Part shown: one piece after another, positions 53,941 to 63,553 of the stretch
Layout: every line of letters begins with the position of its first letter
Position numbering within the stretch: the first letter of the stretch is position 1
Source: Achromobacter deleyi
Lineage (GTDB): Bacteria > Pseudomonadota > Gammaproteobacteria > Burkholderiales > Burkholderiaceae_B
Assembly: GCF_902859705.1 (NCBI RefSeq)
Contig: NZ_CADIJO010000026.1
Location: 17,615 to 81,614 of the forward strand
Direction: 5' to 3'
DNA length: 64,000 nucleotides
Notes under the pieces: generated by a model
The model's input: the letters and a program-made list of their open reading frames with translations, nothing else
The model's database searches: none
What the model was told of the DNA's origin: nothing
Translations under genes and position numbers: made by a program

Positions 53941-55716
53941 TTGAATTCTGCCGCACGCAACGCGCCCGCGGGCTCCCAGCCCGTCAAAGCTGAACTCTGG
54001 AGCCGCATCTACACCCGGGTCGGCTCCTACTGGAAGGGCCTGGTGCTGGCGACCCTGCTGATGGCCGGCGCCGCCGCCACGCAGCCCACGCTGGCCGTCA
54101 TTATGAAGCCCCTGCTGGACGATGGCTTCGCGGGCACCAAACCCTACTACGTCTGGGCCCTGCCGCTGGCGGTGGTCGGGCTGATCTTCGTGCGTGGGGT
54201 CTGCAACTTCTTCAGTGATTACCTGCTGGCGTGGGTGGCCAACAACGTGCTGCTGGGCATGCGGCGCGACATGTTCGAGCGCCTGCTGGGCCTGCCCGAT
54301 GCCGACTTCAAGCGCGGCGATACCGGCCGCCTGCTGAACCGCTTCACCATCGACGCGGGCAACGTCACCGGCTACGCCACCGACGTCATCACGGTGCTGG
54401 TGCGCGAAACCCTCGTCGTCATCGCCCTGATCTGCGTGCTGCTGTACATGTCGTGGGTGCTGACCCTGATCATCCTGATCATGCTGCCGGTGTCGGTGCT
54501 GATCGCCCGGGTCTTCATCAAGCGCCTGCGCCGCATCAACCGCGAAATGGTCAACATGAACGCCGAACTGACCCGCGTGGTCAGCGAAGGCATCGATGGC
54601 CAGCGCGTCATCAAGCTGTTCGACGGCTACGAAGTCGAGCGCGGCCGCTTCGATTTCGTCAGCACCCGCCTGCGCCGCTTCGCCATGCGCACGGCCACCG
54701 CCGACGCGGCCCTGACGCCCCTGACCCAGGTCTGCATCTCGATTTCGGTGGGCGCGGTCATTGCCGTGGCCCTCAGCCAGGCCAACAGCGGCGCGCTCAC
54801 CGTGGGCAGCTTCGCGTCCTTCATGGCCGCGCTCGCCCAGATCTTCGACCCCATCAAGCGCCTGACCAACCTGGCCGCCCGCATGCAAAAGATGCTGGTG
54901 TCCGCCGAAAGCGTCTTCACCCTGATCGACCAGGTGCCCGAAGGCGACACCGGCACCCGCGAACTGCCCGAACCCGTGCGCGGCAAGGTCGAATTCCGCA
55001 ACGTCACGCACCGTTTCTCCGACGCGGATCGCGACACCGTCAACGACGTGTCCTTCGTTGTCGAACCCGGCCAGACCGTGGCCCTGGTGGGCCGTTCCGG
55101 CAGCGGCAAGACCACGCTGGTCAACATGCTGCCGCGCTTCGTGCTGGCCGACAGCGGCACCATCTTCGTGGACGACGTGCCCATCAACGACCTGAAGCTG
55201 CGCAGCCTGCGGTCGCACCTGTCGCTGGTCAGCCAGGACGTCGTGCTGTTCGACGACAGCATTGCCGCCAACGTCGGTTACGGCGCCTTGGGCCAGGCCA
55301 GCGAGCAGCAGGTGCGCGATGCGCTGGCCGCCGCCAACCTGCTGGAATTCGTCGAAGGCCTGCCGCAGGGCATCAACACGCCGGTGGGCGAAAACGCGGC
55401 CCGCCTGTCCGGCGGCCAGCGCCAGCGCCTGGCGATTGCCCGCGCCCTCATCAAGAACGCGCCCATCCTGATTCTCGACGAAGCCACCTCGGCGCTCGAC
55501 AACGAATCCGAACGCCAGGTCCAGGCCTCGCTCGAGCGCCTGATGAAGGGCCGCACCACGCTGGTCATCGCGCACCGCCTGTCCACAGTGCAGAACGCCG
55601 ACCGCATCATCGTGCTGGATGCCGGCAAGATCGTCGAGCAGGGCCCCCACGCCCAGCTGCTGGCCGCCAACGGCCTGTACGCCTCGCTCTACAAGATGCA
55701 GTTCCGCGAAGACTGA
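53941..55716 (+). CDS. msbA: lipid A export permease/ATP-binding protein MsbA
   Basis: A 591 aa inner-membrane flippase that turns lipid A-core over to the periplasmic face. Six membrane helices occupy about residues 25-300; the ATPase has GRSGSGKTTLVNML, LSGGQRQRLAIARAL and ILILDEATSALDNESERQVQ. The first in-frame ATG lies inside helix 1, so translation probably begins with TTG at 53941 (weak GAG-type site upstream). It is divergent from the GT9 gene and closes the LPS region. Confidence 0.94.
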   Translation: MNSAARNAPAGSQPVKAELWSRIYTRVGSYWKGLVLATLLMAGAAATQPTLAVIMKPLLDDGFAGTKPYYVWALPLAVVGLIFVRGVCNFFSDYLLAWVANNVLLGMRRDMFERLLGLPDADFKRGDTGRLLNRFTIDAGNVTGYATDVITVLVRETLVVIALICVLLYMSWVLTLIILIMLPVSVLIARVFIKRLRRINREMVNMNAELTRVVSEGIDGQRVIKLFDGYEVERGRFDFVSTRLRRFAMRTATADAALTPLTQVCISISVGAVIAVALSQANSGALTVGSFASFMAALAQIFDPIKRLTNLAARMQKMLVSAESVFTLIDQVPEGDTGTRELPEPVRGKVEFRNVTHRFSDADRDTVNDVSFVVEPGQTVALVGRSGSGKTTLVNMLPRFVLADSGTIFVDDVPINDLKLRSLRSHLSLVSQDVVLFDDSIAANVGYGALGQASEQQVRDALAAANLLEFVEGLPQGINTPVGENAARLSGGQRQRLAIARALIKNAPILILDEATSALDNESERQVQASLERLMKGRTTLVIAHRLSTVQNADRIIVLDAGKIVEQGPHAQLLAANGLYASLYKMQFRED

Positions 55717-55761
55717 CCCCCGCGCGCGGCGTCCCGGCGCCGCGCCACCCAGGAGCCGCCC

Positions 55762-57579
55762 ATGTCCGTGCCCGCCGATGGCAACCAGCTCGTCAATGTC
55801 GTGGTCTTGCTGGGGGCGGCGGTGGTGGCCGTGCCTCTCTTCAAGCGTCTGGGCCTGGGCTCCGTCCTGGGTTACCTGGCCGCCGGCCTGGTGATCGGCC
55901 CGTTCGGCATTGGCTGGTTCTCCGACCCCAAGTCCATCCTGCACGTCGCCGAACTGGGCGTCGTGATGTTTCTCTTCATCATCGGCCTTGAGATGCAGCC
56001 GTCGCGGCTCTGGAAGCTGCGCGGCGAGATCTTCGGACTAGGCGTGGCCCAGGTGCTGGCCTGCGGCGCGCTGCTGACCCTGGTCGGCCTGGCCGCCGGC
56101 CTGTCGGGCGCCGCGGCCTTCATGGCGGCCATGGGTTTCGTGCTGTCGTCCACCGCCATCGTCATGCAGATCCTGGCCGAGCGCGACGAAACCGCCAGCG
56201 CCCAGGGCCAGCGCATCGTCTCCATCCTGCTGCTCGAAGACCTGGCCATCGTGCCGCTCTTGGCCCTGGTGGCCTTGCTGGCGCCTTCGAGCGGCGGCGA
56301 ACATGGCAATCCCTGGCTGCAATCGGCTATCGCCGTCGGTTGCATCCTGGCCTTGCTGGCGGCGGGGCGCTGGCTGCTCAATCCGCTGTTCCGGCTGCTG
56401 GCCGCGGCGCAAGCCCGTGAAGTCATGACCGCCGCCGCCTTGCTGGTCGTGCTGGGGGCGGCGCTGGTCATGGAACTGGGGGGGCTGTCCATGGCCATGG
56501 GCGCCTTCCTGGCCGGCGTGCTGCTGTCCGAATCCACCTTCCGCCATCAGCTCGAAGCCGACGTCGAGCCCTTCCGCGGTATTTTGCTGGGCCTGTTCTT
56601 CCTGGGCGTGGGCATGTCGCTGGACCTGTCCGCCGTGGCCCGCGAATGGCAACTGATCCTGGCCGCGGTCGTCGTGTTCATGGGGGTCAAGTCGGTGGGC
56701 GTCTATGTGGTCGCCCGGCTGCTGCGCGCCAGCCACGCCGAAGCCCTGACCCGCGCGGCTCTCCTGGCCCAGGGCGGCGAATTCGCCTTCGTCCTGTACG
56801 GTGCGGCCGCGGCCGCCGGCATCTTCGACGCCCACCTGGCGGCGGTACTGATCGCGGTGGTCATCATTTCGATGGCGCTGACGCCGTTGTGCGTGCTGGC
56901 CCTGCGCTGGCTGCTGCCCAAGCCCGCCCCATCGATGGAAGGCGTCGACGTCGCCCAGGACCTGGACGGCTGCGCGCTCATCGTCGGTTTCGGCCGCTTC
57001 GGCCAGATCGTCACCCAGGCCATGCTCGCGCGCGGCATGAAGGTATCCATCCTGGATACCGACACCGACGCCATCCGCGCCGCCGCCAAGTGGGGCGTCA
57101 AGGTGTATTACGGGGACGGTACGCGCATCGATATGTTGCGCACGGCAGGCGCCGAAAACGCCAAGGCCATCCTGATCTGTATCGACAACCCCCAGTCGAT
57201 CAATCACATGGTCAAGCTGATCAAGGCCGAATTTCCCCTGGTGCAATTGGTGGTGCGCGCCTACGACCGGATCCACTCGCTGGCGCTGGCCAAGGAAGGG
57301 GTCGACTACCAGGTGCGTGAAACCCTGGAATCGGCCCTGGCCTTCGGCGAAGCCGCGCTGCGCGTCATCGGCGTGCCGGCCGACGAGGCCGCCGAAGTCG
57401 TGGCCGACGTGCGCAAACGCGACATCGATCGCTTCGAACTCGAAGTCGCGGGCGGCCTGTTTGCCGGCCGGTCGCTGCTCTACGGCAACATGATGGGTCC
57501 GGCGGACGGCAAGAACGACCAGCCCGACCGGGAAACGACCGGCCACGCTTCTCACTCCGAGCCGGGCGCGCCGGCCTGA
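55762..57579 (+). CDS. monovalent cation:proton antiporter, CPA2/KefB-KefC type
   Basis: A 605 aa inner-membrane protein. About 12 helices cover residues 5-385, with HVAELGVVMFLFIIGLEMQPSRLWKLR and the GAFLAGVLLSES segment of the family. Residues about 405-525 are a TrkA-N/RCK domain (GCALIVGFGRFGQIVTQAMLARGMKVSILDTDTDAIR) for nucleotide control. It would move K+ or Na+ against protons. It starts 45 bp after msbA and may be cotranscribed. Confidence 0.93.
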   Translation: MSVPADGNQLVNVVVLLGAAVVAVPLFKRLGLGSVLGYLAAGLVIGPFGIGWFSDPKSILHVAELGVVMFLFIIGLEMQPSRLWKLRGEIFGLGVAQVLACGALLTLVGLAAGLSGAAAFMAAMGFVLSSTAIVMQILAERDETASAQGQRIVSILLLEDLAIVPLLALVALLAPSSGGEHGNPWLQSAIAVGCILALLAAGRWLLNPLFRLLAAAQAREVMTAAALLVVLGAALVMELGGLSMAMGAFLAGVLLSESTFRHQLEADVEPFRGILLGLFFLGVGMSLDLSAVAREWQLILAAVVVFMGVKSVGVYVVARLLRASHAEALTRAALLAQGGEFAFVLYGAAAAAGIFDAHLAAVLIAVVIISMALTPLCVLALRWLLPKPAPSMEGVDVAQDLDGCALIVGFGRFGQIVTQAMLARGMKVSILDTDTDAIRAAAKWGVKVYYGDGTRIDMLRTAGAENAKAILICIDNPQSINHMVKLIKAEFPLVQLVVRAYDRIHSLALAKEGVDYQVRETLESALAFGEAALRVIGVPADEAAEVVADVRKRDIDRFELEVAGGLFAGRSLLYGNMMGPADGKNDQPDRETTGHASHSEPGAPA

Positions 57580-57781
57580 CCGGCGTCGTTGCGTTGGCGG
57601 CGGCAATCCGCCTGCGGTTGATAGCCAGACGGTCCCCAGGTTGCATCCTTTTGGGGCATGACAGGCTTATTACCGACTCTTTGCATTACTTTACGCATCA
57701 TTTCACGCGCAAGCCCGATCGGCTGAGGTAGATTGGTTTCCACGGCGCTTCGCTTCGAAGCGCGTTTGCCAGGGGGCTGCC

Positions 57782-58003
57782 ATGCTGCAATCGGATCGTA
57801 TTTCCACGACCCCACACGCTGTCGGGATGGAGCTTGCAAGGCGTCAAGCCACGACCCTGCACTGTGGGTTTTCTGCCGGCGCCATGCGCCAACTTGCGGT
57901 GTCTGCCGGTCCGGCCTGGGCGATCAGCGCCCACCGCGAAACCGACAAGGCGCGCGGCGCCAAGGCCTTTCCGTTCCGGATCGCCGCTGCCGTCGCATCC
58001 TGA
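57782..58003 (+). CDS. small protein, possibly DUF2917-like
   Basis: A 73 aa protein. AGGGGG at 57771-57776 precedes the ATG by 5-6 nt, the best ribosome site in this gap. The stretch MELARRQATTLHC...RQLAVSAGPAWAIS...GAKAFPF recalls the short cupin-like DUF2917 proteins (a leading LxxGQ, then LxVxxGxxW, then a G-x-F end). The match is by eye and the C-terminus is short. The stretch 57580-57781 before it shows no gene; neither does 58004-58071 after it. Confidence 0.4.
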   Translation: MLQSDRISTTPHAVGMELARRQATTLHCGFSAGAMRQLAVSAGPAWAISAHRETDKARGAKAFPFRIAAAVAS

Positions 58004-58071
58004 TGGCGAGGATAGGGTAGCGGGTGCAGGCTAAGGCTCAAGACTCGCCGCAGGGCAGGGCAGTAAGTACT

Positions 58072-59217
58072 TTATAGCTGGGCCATCGCCGCCCGGCTTT
58101 TCCCGGCCGACTTCGCCAGGTACAGCGCGCGGTCGGCCGCATGCAGCACGGCGGCGGTGTCGGCGCCATGGCGCGGAATCAGCGCAATGCCGATGCTGCC
58201 GCCGATGAACACCGGCAGACCCTGTTGCAGGTCATAGGGTTGGCGGACACTGTCGATAATGCGGTCGGAAAAGCGCCGGACGTCCTCGCCGCCCTCCAGA
58301 CGCATCAGCAGCACGAACTCATCGCCGCCGATACGGCCGGCTTCCGCGCCGGGGGGCTTCAACGCCAACAGCCGTTCGGACACCTGCTTGAGCAGCGCAT
58401 CGCCCGTCCCGTGGCCATAGGTGTCGTTGACTGCCTTGAATCCGTCCAGGTCAAGGTAAAGCACCGCGAATTCCGCCGCGCCCTGGCTGGCGCGGCCCAC
58501 CGCCTGGTCCAGCGCGCGAAACAGGCCATAACGATTGAGCAGTCCGGTCAGCGAATCCTGCCGCGCCTGGCGTTCGTTCTCGCGCTCGGCCAGCATGGTC
58601 GACACCAGCATGCGGTTCAGCCGGTACGACGCCATCGACATCGACGTCATGTACAGCGGCACCTGCACCAGCACCAGCCAGAAAATGGGTTCCTGCGTGA
58701 ACAGCGCCGCCAGGGCGCAGGGCCCCACGCTCAGCGCCACCATCGCCGCGGACAGGCGCGGCGCGCCGAAATTGCGCACGCAGATGCCGCCCACCATGGA
58801 CGCGGCCGACAGGCAGGCCAAGGTGGCGGCGATCCAGTCGCCGCTGGTCAGGCTGATAAAGGTGCCGTAGCCCACACTGCCGGCCCAGCACAGCGCCAGC
58901 ACCACATACAGGTCGGTCGGCGTCGGCTTGCCCGTCAGCGCCAGGCGGCGGGCCGACACCAGCACCACGATGCGCGAGGCGCACACCAGCGTTTCCAGGC
59001 CCAGCCATAGCAAGAACAGGGGTTCCGGCCGGCGCAGGGTGATCAGCGCAGCCACCAGCAGCGTATTGATGATGCCGCCAAAAAAGATCGGCAACGATCC
59101 GAACAGACCGCCCAGCAACGCCACGCGGATATCGGGCGGCACGTTGCGCCCCGGGTCCACCAGCCACTGGGTGAACCGCCGGTTCGGCAAGCTGTAAATC
59201 CTGTCCTGGGTATTCAT
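58072..59217 (-). CDS. membrane diguanylate cyclase (GGDEF) without I-site
   Basis: A 381 aa inner-membrane enzyme predicted to make cyclic di-GMP. About six helices lie in residues 30-200, followed by a GGDEF domain: DSLTGLLNRYGLFRAL, LYLDLDGFKAVNDTYGH and GRIGGDEFVLLM. The RxxD inhibitory site five residues before GGDEF is absent (PGAEAGR), so product inhibition may be weak. The ATG at 59217 was chosen; the frame is open further upstream. It is divergent from another cyclase gene 88 bp away. Confidence 0.9.
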   Translation of the reverse strand: MNTQDRIYSLPNRRFTQWLVDPGRNVPPDIRVALLGGLFGSLPIFFGGIINTLLVAALITLRRPEPLFLLWLGLETLVCASRIVVLVSARRLALTGKPTPTDLYVVLALCWAGSVGYGTFISLTSGDWIAATLACLSAASMVGGICVRNFGAPRLSAAMVALSVGPCALAALFTQEPIFWLVLVQVPLYMTSMSMASYRLNRMLVSTMLAERENERQARQDSLTGLLNRYGLFRALDQAVGRASQGAAEFAVLYLDLDGFKAVNDTYGHGTGDALLKQVSERLLALKPPGAEAGRIGGDEFVLLMRLEGGEDVRRFSDRIIDSVRQPYDLQQGLPVFIGGSIGIALIPRHGADTAAVLHAADRALYLAKSAGKSRAAMAQL

Positions 59218-59305
59218 AGATTCGTTCAATGGGAACGGGCCGGGCCGCTCGCGCCGGGGCGACCGAACGCCGCCATCTTGCCTGTCAATACGCGCTTGCG
59301 GCATT

Positions 59306-60829
59306 ATGACCCTAAAAAAGCACGACACCCCCCCGCGATCGCGAAGGAGCGCCGTATTGAAGTCCCATGGGTTACTACATCGCAGTCTGTATGCCCTGGC
59401 GGGGCTGATTGCCGTCGGCATCTGTGCGGCCGCGGTCGCGCTGCTCTGGATGGATCGGCGCGCCTCCTGGACGCAGGCCTACGTGTCCGCGAGCAATCTG
59501 ACCGAGGTGCTGGCGGCCGACATCGGTCGCACCATCCATGTCTATGACCTCTCATTGCAGGGCGTCATCGAACGCCTGCAGGAACCGGGCATTCGCGATC
59601 TGCCTGGCGCCACGCTGCACCGTTTTCTGTTCGACCGATCGGCCAGCGCCGAATTTCTGGGCACCATCCTCATCCTGGATAGCGAGGGCAATGTCGTCTA
59701 TGACTCGCAAACGATCGAGCCGCCCAAGGCGAACTTCGCCGACCGCGATTTCTTCCAGGTCCATCGAGATAGCGCCGATGCCGGCATGTACGTCAGCCGG
59801 CCCTATCGCAGCCGCTTGCGCGACGGCGACGAGAGCATCGGCATCAGCCGGCGCCTGTCCAACCCGGACGGCAGTTTCGCCGGGGTCGTCACCGGATCGC
59901 TGCGGCTGGCTTTTTTCCGTGAACGGTTCGCTCGGCTGTCTCTCGGCCCGCAGGACTCGATCACCATCCTGCGCAACGACGGCGCCGTCATCGCGCGTTC
60001 GCCCTATTCGTCAGGCGACCTGGGCGCCGACATCGGCCAGGCCAAGGCTTTCCAGCAGTTCCTGATCCGACGCGACGGCGCCTTCGTGGGCGCGCTGGCG
60101 CCTGACGGGGTCGAACGGCTCTATACCTTCGACACGGTGCCGGGGGCGCCGCTGATCATCGATGTGGCGTTGGCGGTGGACCAGGTGCTCCAGCGCTGGG
60201 AGCGGCGCGCGATGCTGATCATCCCCATCACGCTCGCGTTGTTCGCCTCGGTCATGGCCCAGATCGTCCTCTATCGTCGCGAAACCCGGCTGCGCCAGGA
60301 AGTCGAAAGCCAGCTCGAAAGACAAGCCCAGACCGACGGCCTGACCGGCATCGCCAACCGGCGCACCTTCGACGAAACGCTGCAGCGCGAATGGCAGAGC
60401 GCCATCCGCGAAGGCCAGCCGCTGTCCCTGCTGTTCCTGGATGCCGATCGCTTCAAGCTCTATAACGATCGCTATGGCCACCAGGAAGGCGACGAACTGC
60501 TCAAGATCCTGGCGCTGACCGTGCGCGGCAAGGCGCGCCGTCCGCGCGACCTGGCGGCGCGCTACGGCGGCGAGGAATTCGTGGCGTTGCTGCCTGATAC
60601 CGCGCAGGACCGCGCCGTGGAAATCGCGGAACGTATCCGCCAGGCCGTGGTCGGCCTGCACGCCCCACATGAAGACAATGAAGGGGGCATCGTCACGGTC
60701 AGCATCGGCGTGGCGACCTGCATTCCCAAGCCAGGCGACGACGCTTCCATACTGGTCGAAGCGGCTGACGCGGCGGTGTACCGCGCCAAGGAAACCGGCC
60801 GCAATCGCGTAACGGTCGCCGAGGCTTGA
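59306..60829 (+). CDS. diguanylate cyclase with periplasmic Cache sensor and I-site
   Basis: A 507 aa inner-membrane enzyme. Helix 1 lies at about 26-48, a periplasmic dCache-like domain at about 50-290 (YDLSLQGVIERLQEPGI, FADRDFFQVHRDSADAGMYVSRPYRSR, ISRRLSNPDGSFAGVVTGSL), helix 2 at about 300-320, and a GGDEF domain after 340: TDGLTGIANRRTFDETL, LFLDADRFKLYNDRYGHQEGD and GGEEF. RPRD stands five residues before GGEEF and is a proper inhibitory site. An external small ligand probably controls it. Confidence 0.92.
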   Translation: MTLKKHDTPPRSRRSAVLKSHGLLHRSLYALAGLIAVGICAAAVALLWMDRRASWTQAYVSASNLTEVLAADIGRTIHVYDLSLQGVIERLQEPGIRDLPGATLHRFLFDRSASAEFLGTILILDSEGNVVYDSQTIEPPKANFADRDFFQVHRDSADAGMYVSRPYRSRLRDGDESIGISRRLSNPDGSFAGVVTGSLRLAFFRERFARLSLGPQDSITILRNDGAVIARSPYSSGDLGADIGQAKAFQQFLIRRDGAFVGALAPDGVERLYTFDTVPGAPLIIDVALAVDQVLQRWERRAMLIIPITLALFASVMAQIVLYRRETRLRQEVESQLERQAQTDGLTGIANRRTFDETLQREWQSAIREGQPLSLLFLDADRFKLYNDRYGHQEGDELLKILALTVRGKARRPRDLAARYGGEEFVALLPDTAQDRAVEIAERIRQAVVGLHAPHEDNEGGIVTVSIGVATCIPKPGDDASILVEAADAAVYRAKETGRNRVTVAEA

Positions 60830-60948
60830 TCCCGCGGGGCATGCCGATCCCGACAGTGGCCGGTCGACCCCGGCGGCAAGGGGAACACTGAAGATCCCCG
60901 GGCCGGCCAAGGCCGGTATGCCCGGCGCATCGCCATCAGGCACGCATG

Positions 60949-60978
60949 AAAAAAAGAAAGCCGCGCAAGGCGGCTTTC
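60949..60978 (-). terminator. intrinsic terminator after the DUF3053-like gene
   Basis: A 9 bp stem (GAAAGCCGC and GCGGCTTTC, loop 5 nt) is followed on the minus strand by seven T. It lies 20 bp past the lipoprotein gene's stop codon. Confidence 0.9.
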
Positions 60979-60998
60979 GGTCAGGGCAGCGGGTGAGC

Positions 60999-61700
60999 TT
61001 ACTTGCCCATCATCACCGCTTGCAGTCGGGTCTGCGCCTGCTGCACCTTCTGTGCCTGGGCAGTCAGTTCCTGCAGCAGCTTGTTCAGCTCGGCCTGCAC
61101 GGTCGGGTCCTGCACGCGCGCCACCGGCCCCGACAGGTCGATCTGCGACTTGTGCGCATCCACGTAGTCGGCGATCGCCAGGCTGCTATCCAGCGTGCCC
61201 GTGATCTGCGGCAGCACTTCGCGGAAGGTGTTGGCCGGCAGGGTCACCGTCTTGTCGTAGGCCTTGTCATAGACCGCCTTCAGGTCGTCCGGCTGCTTGA
61301 GCTGGGCGCGGGCGGCATCTGCCTTGGCCTGTTCCTTGGTCAGCGCTTCGCCCATGTCCTTCAGGCCGGCCTGCACCGTCTTCAGGTCATCGCGGCGGGC
61401 GACCACGTCGTTCAACGAGCGCACCGCGCCTTTCTGCATCAGGTTGCCCATCGGCTTGACCGACGCGTCCATGCCCGAATTGAAGTCCGTGATCACCGCA
61501 TATTGCGAGGCGTAGTCGCCGAACGACTTCTTCTCCTCATCCGTCAGCTTGGGCACGCGCGCGCCCGGCTTGTCGACGATGCGGGTCTGCAGGAACTGCA
61601 TGAACGCAGCGCGCTGTTCGGGTTCTTTGCTGCCGCAGGCGGCCAGCATCAGCGGCAAGGCGAGGGCCAGCGCAACGAACGGACGGAATAGGGATTTCAT
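60999..61700 (-). CDS. DUF3053-like lipoprotein
   Basis: A 233 aa exported protein. The signal peptide ends in a lipobox, LAAC (Cys22), so the mature protein should be lipid-anchored in the envelope. It has KEPEQRAAFMQFLQTRIVDKPGARVPKLTDEEKKSFGDYASQYAVITDFNSGM, which fits the DUF3053 family (E. coli YiaF). The rest is a long helical region rich in Gln and Lys. GGAGAA precedes the ATG. Function unknown. Confidence 0.85.
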   Translation of the reverse strand: MKSLFRPFVALALALPLMLAACGSKEPEQRAAFMQFLQTRIVDKPGARVPKLTDEEKKSFGDYASQYAVITDFNSGMDASVKPMGNLMQKGAVRSLNDVVARRDDLKTVQAGLKDMGEALTKEQAKADAARAQLKQPDDLKAVYDKAYDKTVTLPANTFREVLPQITGTLDSSLAIADYVDAHKSQIDLSGPVARVQDPTVQAELNKLLQELTAQAQKVQQAQTRLQAVMMGK

Positions 61701-61837
61701 GGGGTGATTCTCCGAAAGCATAGGAAAGGGCAGGCCTCGAAAAGCGTCAGGCCAGCCCAGCCGTCGGCGAGCTTATCGGGTCATCGACTGCCTTGCTACG
61801 GGTTTCAAACTTCATTTCAATCGAAGCTCAGCGATAC

Positions 61838-61865
61838 AACTTTCACACACATTGACGTGAAAGTT
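61838..61865. repeat. 9 bp perfect inverted repeat in a gene-free gap
   Basis: AACTTTCAC (61838-61846) and GTGAAAGTT (61857-61865) with 10 nt between. It lies 138 bp upstream of the DUF3053-like gene. The gap 61701-62022 holds no credible gene; it contains this repeat and the RNase G terminator. Confidence 0.6.
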
Positions 61866-61933
61866 TGCGTGTTAACTGATACTGCACTTCACCTTGCGGC
61901 GCAGGGGGCGGGGCGCCCCGCCATGCCGCAGCC

Positions 61934-61958
61934 AAAAGAAAACCGCCCGAAGGCGGTG
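61934..61958 (-). terminator. candidate terminator of the RNase G gene
   Basis: A 6 bp stem (ACCGCC / GGCGGT) with a CGAA loop, followed on the minus strand by TTTTCTTTT. It is 65 bp beyond the rng stop codon. Confidence 0.7.
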
Positions 61959-62022
61959 TTCTGCTGACGGAGGGCGGCGTTCGGTCTGATTCGACGCCCG
62001 GCTCCTGATGTCACGACGGGTC

Positions 62023-63504
62023 CTATACCAGGATGATGTCGTATTTCTCTTGCGTGTACGTGCTTTCCACTTCCAGCGACACCCGCTTGCCCACGAAGTC
62101 GCCCAGCATCGCCAGGTGCTGGCTTTCTTCCTCCAGGAACAGATCCACCACGTCCTGCGACGCCAGGATGCGGAACTCCTTCGGATTGAACTGCCGCGCC
62201 TCGCGCAGGATTTCACGCAGGATCTCGTAGCAGACCGTGCGCGGCGTACGCACATTGCCTCGCGATTCGCACATGGGACAGGGTTCGCACAATTGATGCG
62301 CCAGCGAGTCGCGGGTACGCTTGCGCGTCATCTCCACCAGGCCCAGCTGCGTGAAACCATTGACCGTCATGCGGGTACGGTCGCGCGATAGCGCCTTCTT
62401 CAGTTCGGCCAGCACGGTTTCGCGGTGTTCCTGTTCTTCCATGTCGATGAAGTCCAGGATCACGATGCCGCCCAGATTGCGCAGCCGCAGCTGGCGGGCA
62501 ATCGCCTGCGCCGCTTCCAGGTTGGTCTTGAAGATGGTGTCGTCGAAATTGCGGCCGCCCACGAAGCCGCCGGTATTCACATCCACCGTCGTCAACGCCT
62601 CGGTCTGGTCGATGATCAGGTAACCCCCCGACTTCAAGTCCACCCGGCGCGACAGCGCCCTTGCGATCTCTTCATCCACATTGGCCGTGTCGAACAGGGG
62701 GCGCTCGCCGCTGTAATGCTGGATGCGGTCCACCACCGACGGCGTATAGATGCGCGCCCACTCCAGCATGGCGGCAGTCGTGGTGCGCGAGTCCACCAGA
62801 ATCGAGCCGGTCGAGGGCCCCACCATATCGCGCAGCACGCGCTGCGCCAGCGTCAGGTCCTGGTGCAGCAGCGTCGGCGCCGGGTGCGTGCGGGCGGCCG
62901 CCTGCACGCTGGCCCACAGCTTGCGCAGGTATTCCAGGTCAGCCGTCAATTCGTCATCATTGGCGCCTTCCGCCTGGGTACGCACGATGAATCCGCCTTT
63001 TTCCTCGGCGGGCATCAGCGCCTGCAAGCGTTCGCGCAACTGGATGCGTTCGGACTCCGAATCGATCTTCTGCGAGATGCCGATGTGCGGATCGTGCGGC
63101 AGGTACACCAGCATGCGGCCCGCCATGCTGATCTGCGTCGACAATCGGGCGCCCTTGGTACCGAGCGGGTCCTTGACCACCTGGACCATGATGGTCTGGC
63201 CCTCGAACAGCAGCTTCTCGATGGGCGTGGGGGTCAACCCCTGGCTGCGCTCGCCGCGGTTCTCGCGCAGGTCCGCAATGTGGATGAACGCGGCGCGCTC
63301 CAGGCCGATATCGATGAAGGCGCTCTGCATGCCCGGCAACACCCGGACCACCCGCCCCAGATAGATATTGCCGACGTGCCCGCGCTGGATGCTGCGTTCC
63401 ACGTGCAGCTCCTGCACCGATCCCTGCTCGACCAGCGCGACGCGCGTCTCGAAGGGCGTGATGTTGATCAGGATATCTTCGCTCAACGCGATGGTTGGGG
63501 GCAT
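62023..63504 (-). CDS. rng: ribonuclease G
   Basis: A 493 aa endoribonuclease of the RNase E/G family that trims the 5' end of 16S rRNA and helps decay some mRNAs. An S1-like domain lies at about 35-125; the catalytic DNase I-like core carries DVNTGGFVGG and DFIDMEEQEHRE (metal-binding Asp residues), and the zinc link is CEPCPMC. It lacks the long C-terminus of RNase E, so the length fits RNase G. The ATG at 63504 was chosen over an in-frame start at 63594. Confidence 0.95.
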   Translation of the reverse strand: MPPTIALSEDILINITPFETRVALVEQGSVQELHVERSIQRGHVGNIYLGRVVRVLPGMQSAFIDIGLERAAFIHIADLRENRGERSQGLTPTPIEKLLFEGQTIMVQVVKDPLGTKGARLSTQISMAGRMLVYLPHDPHIGISQKIDSESERIQLRERLQALMPAEEKGGFIVRTQAEGANDDELTADLEYLRKLWASVQAAARTHPAPTLLHQDLTLAQRVLRDMVGPSTGSILVDSRTTTAAMLEWARIYTPSVVDRIQHYSGERPLFDTANVDEEIARALSRRVDLKSGGYLIIDQTEALTTVDVNTGGFVGGRNFDDTIFKTNLEAAQAIARQLRLRNLGGIVILDFIDMEEQEHRETVLAELKKALSRDRTRMTVNGFTQLGLVEMTRKRTRDSLAHQLCEPCPMCESRGNVRTPRTVCYEILREILREARQFNPKEFRILASQDVVDLFLEEESQHLAMLGDFVGKRVSLEVESTYTQEKYDIILV

Positions 63505-63553
63505 GGGGGCATCTTCTCCGGTGGTGTGGGGCGCGGGCGCGGCGCCAAGCCGA

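Noticed and set aside
57552..57839. 95-codon frame on the minus strand after the antiporter
   Set aside because: It overlaps the antiporter 3' end and the better supported small gene at 57782, and no ribosome site or family pattern was seen.
61704..61967. 87-codon frame on the plus strand
   Set aside because: It would run through the promoter region of the lipoprotein gene and the RNase G terminator, with no ribosome site.
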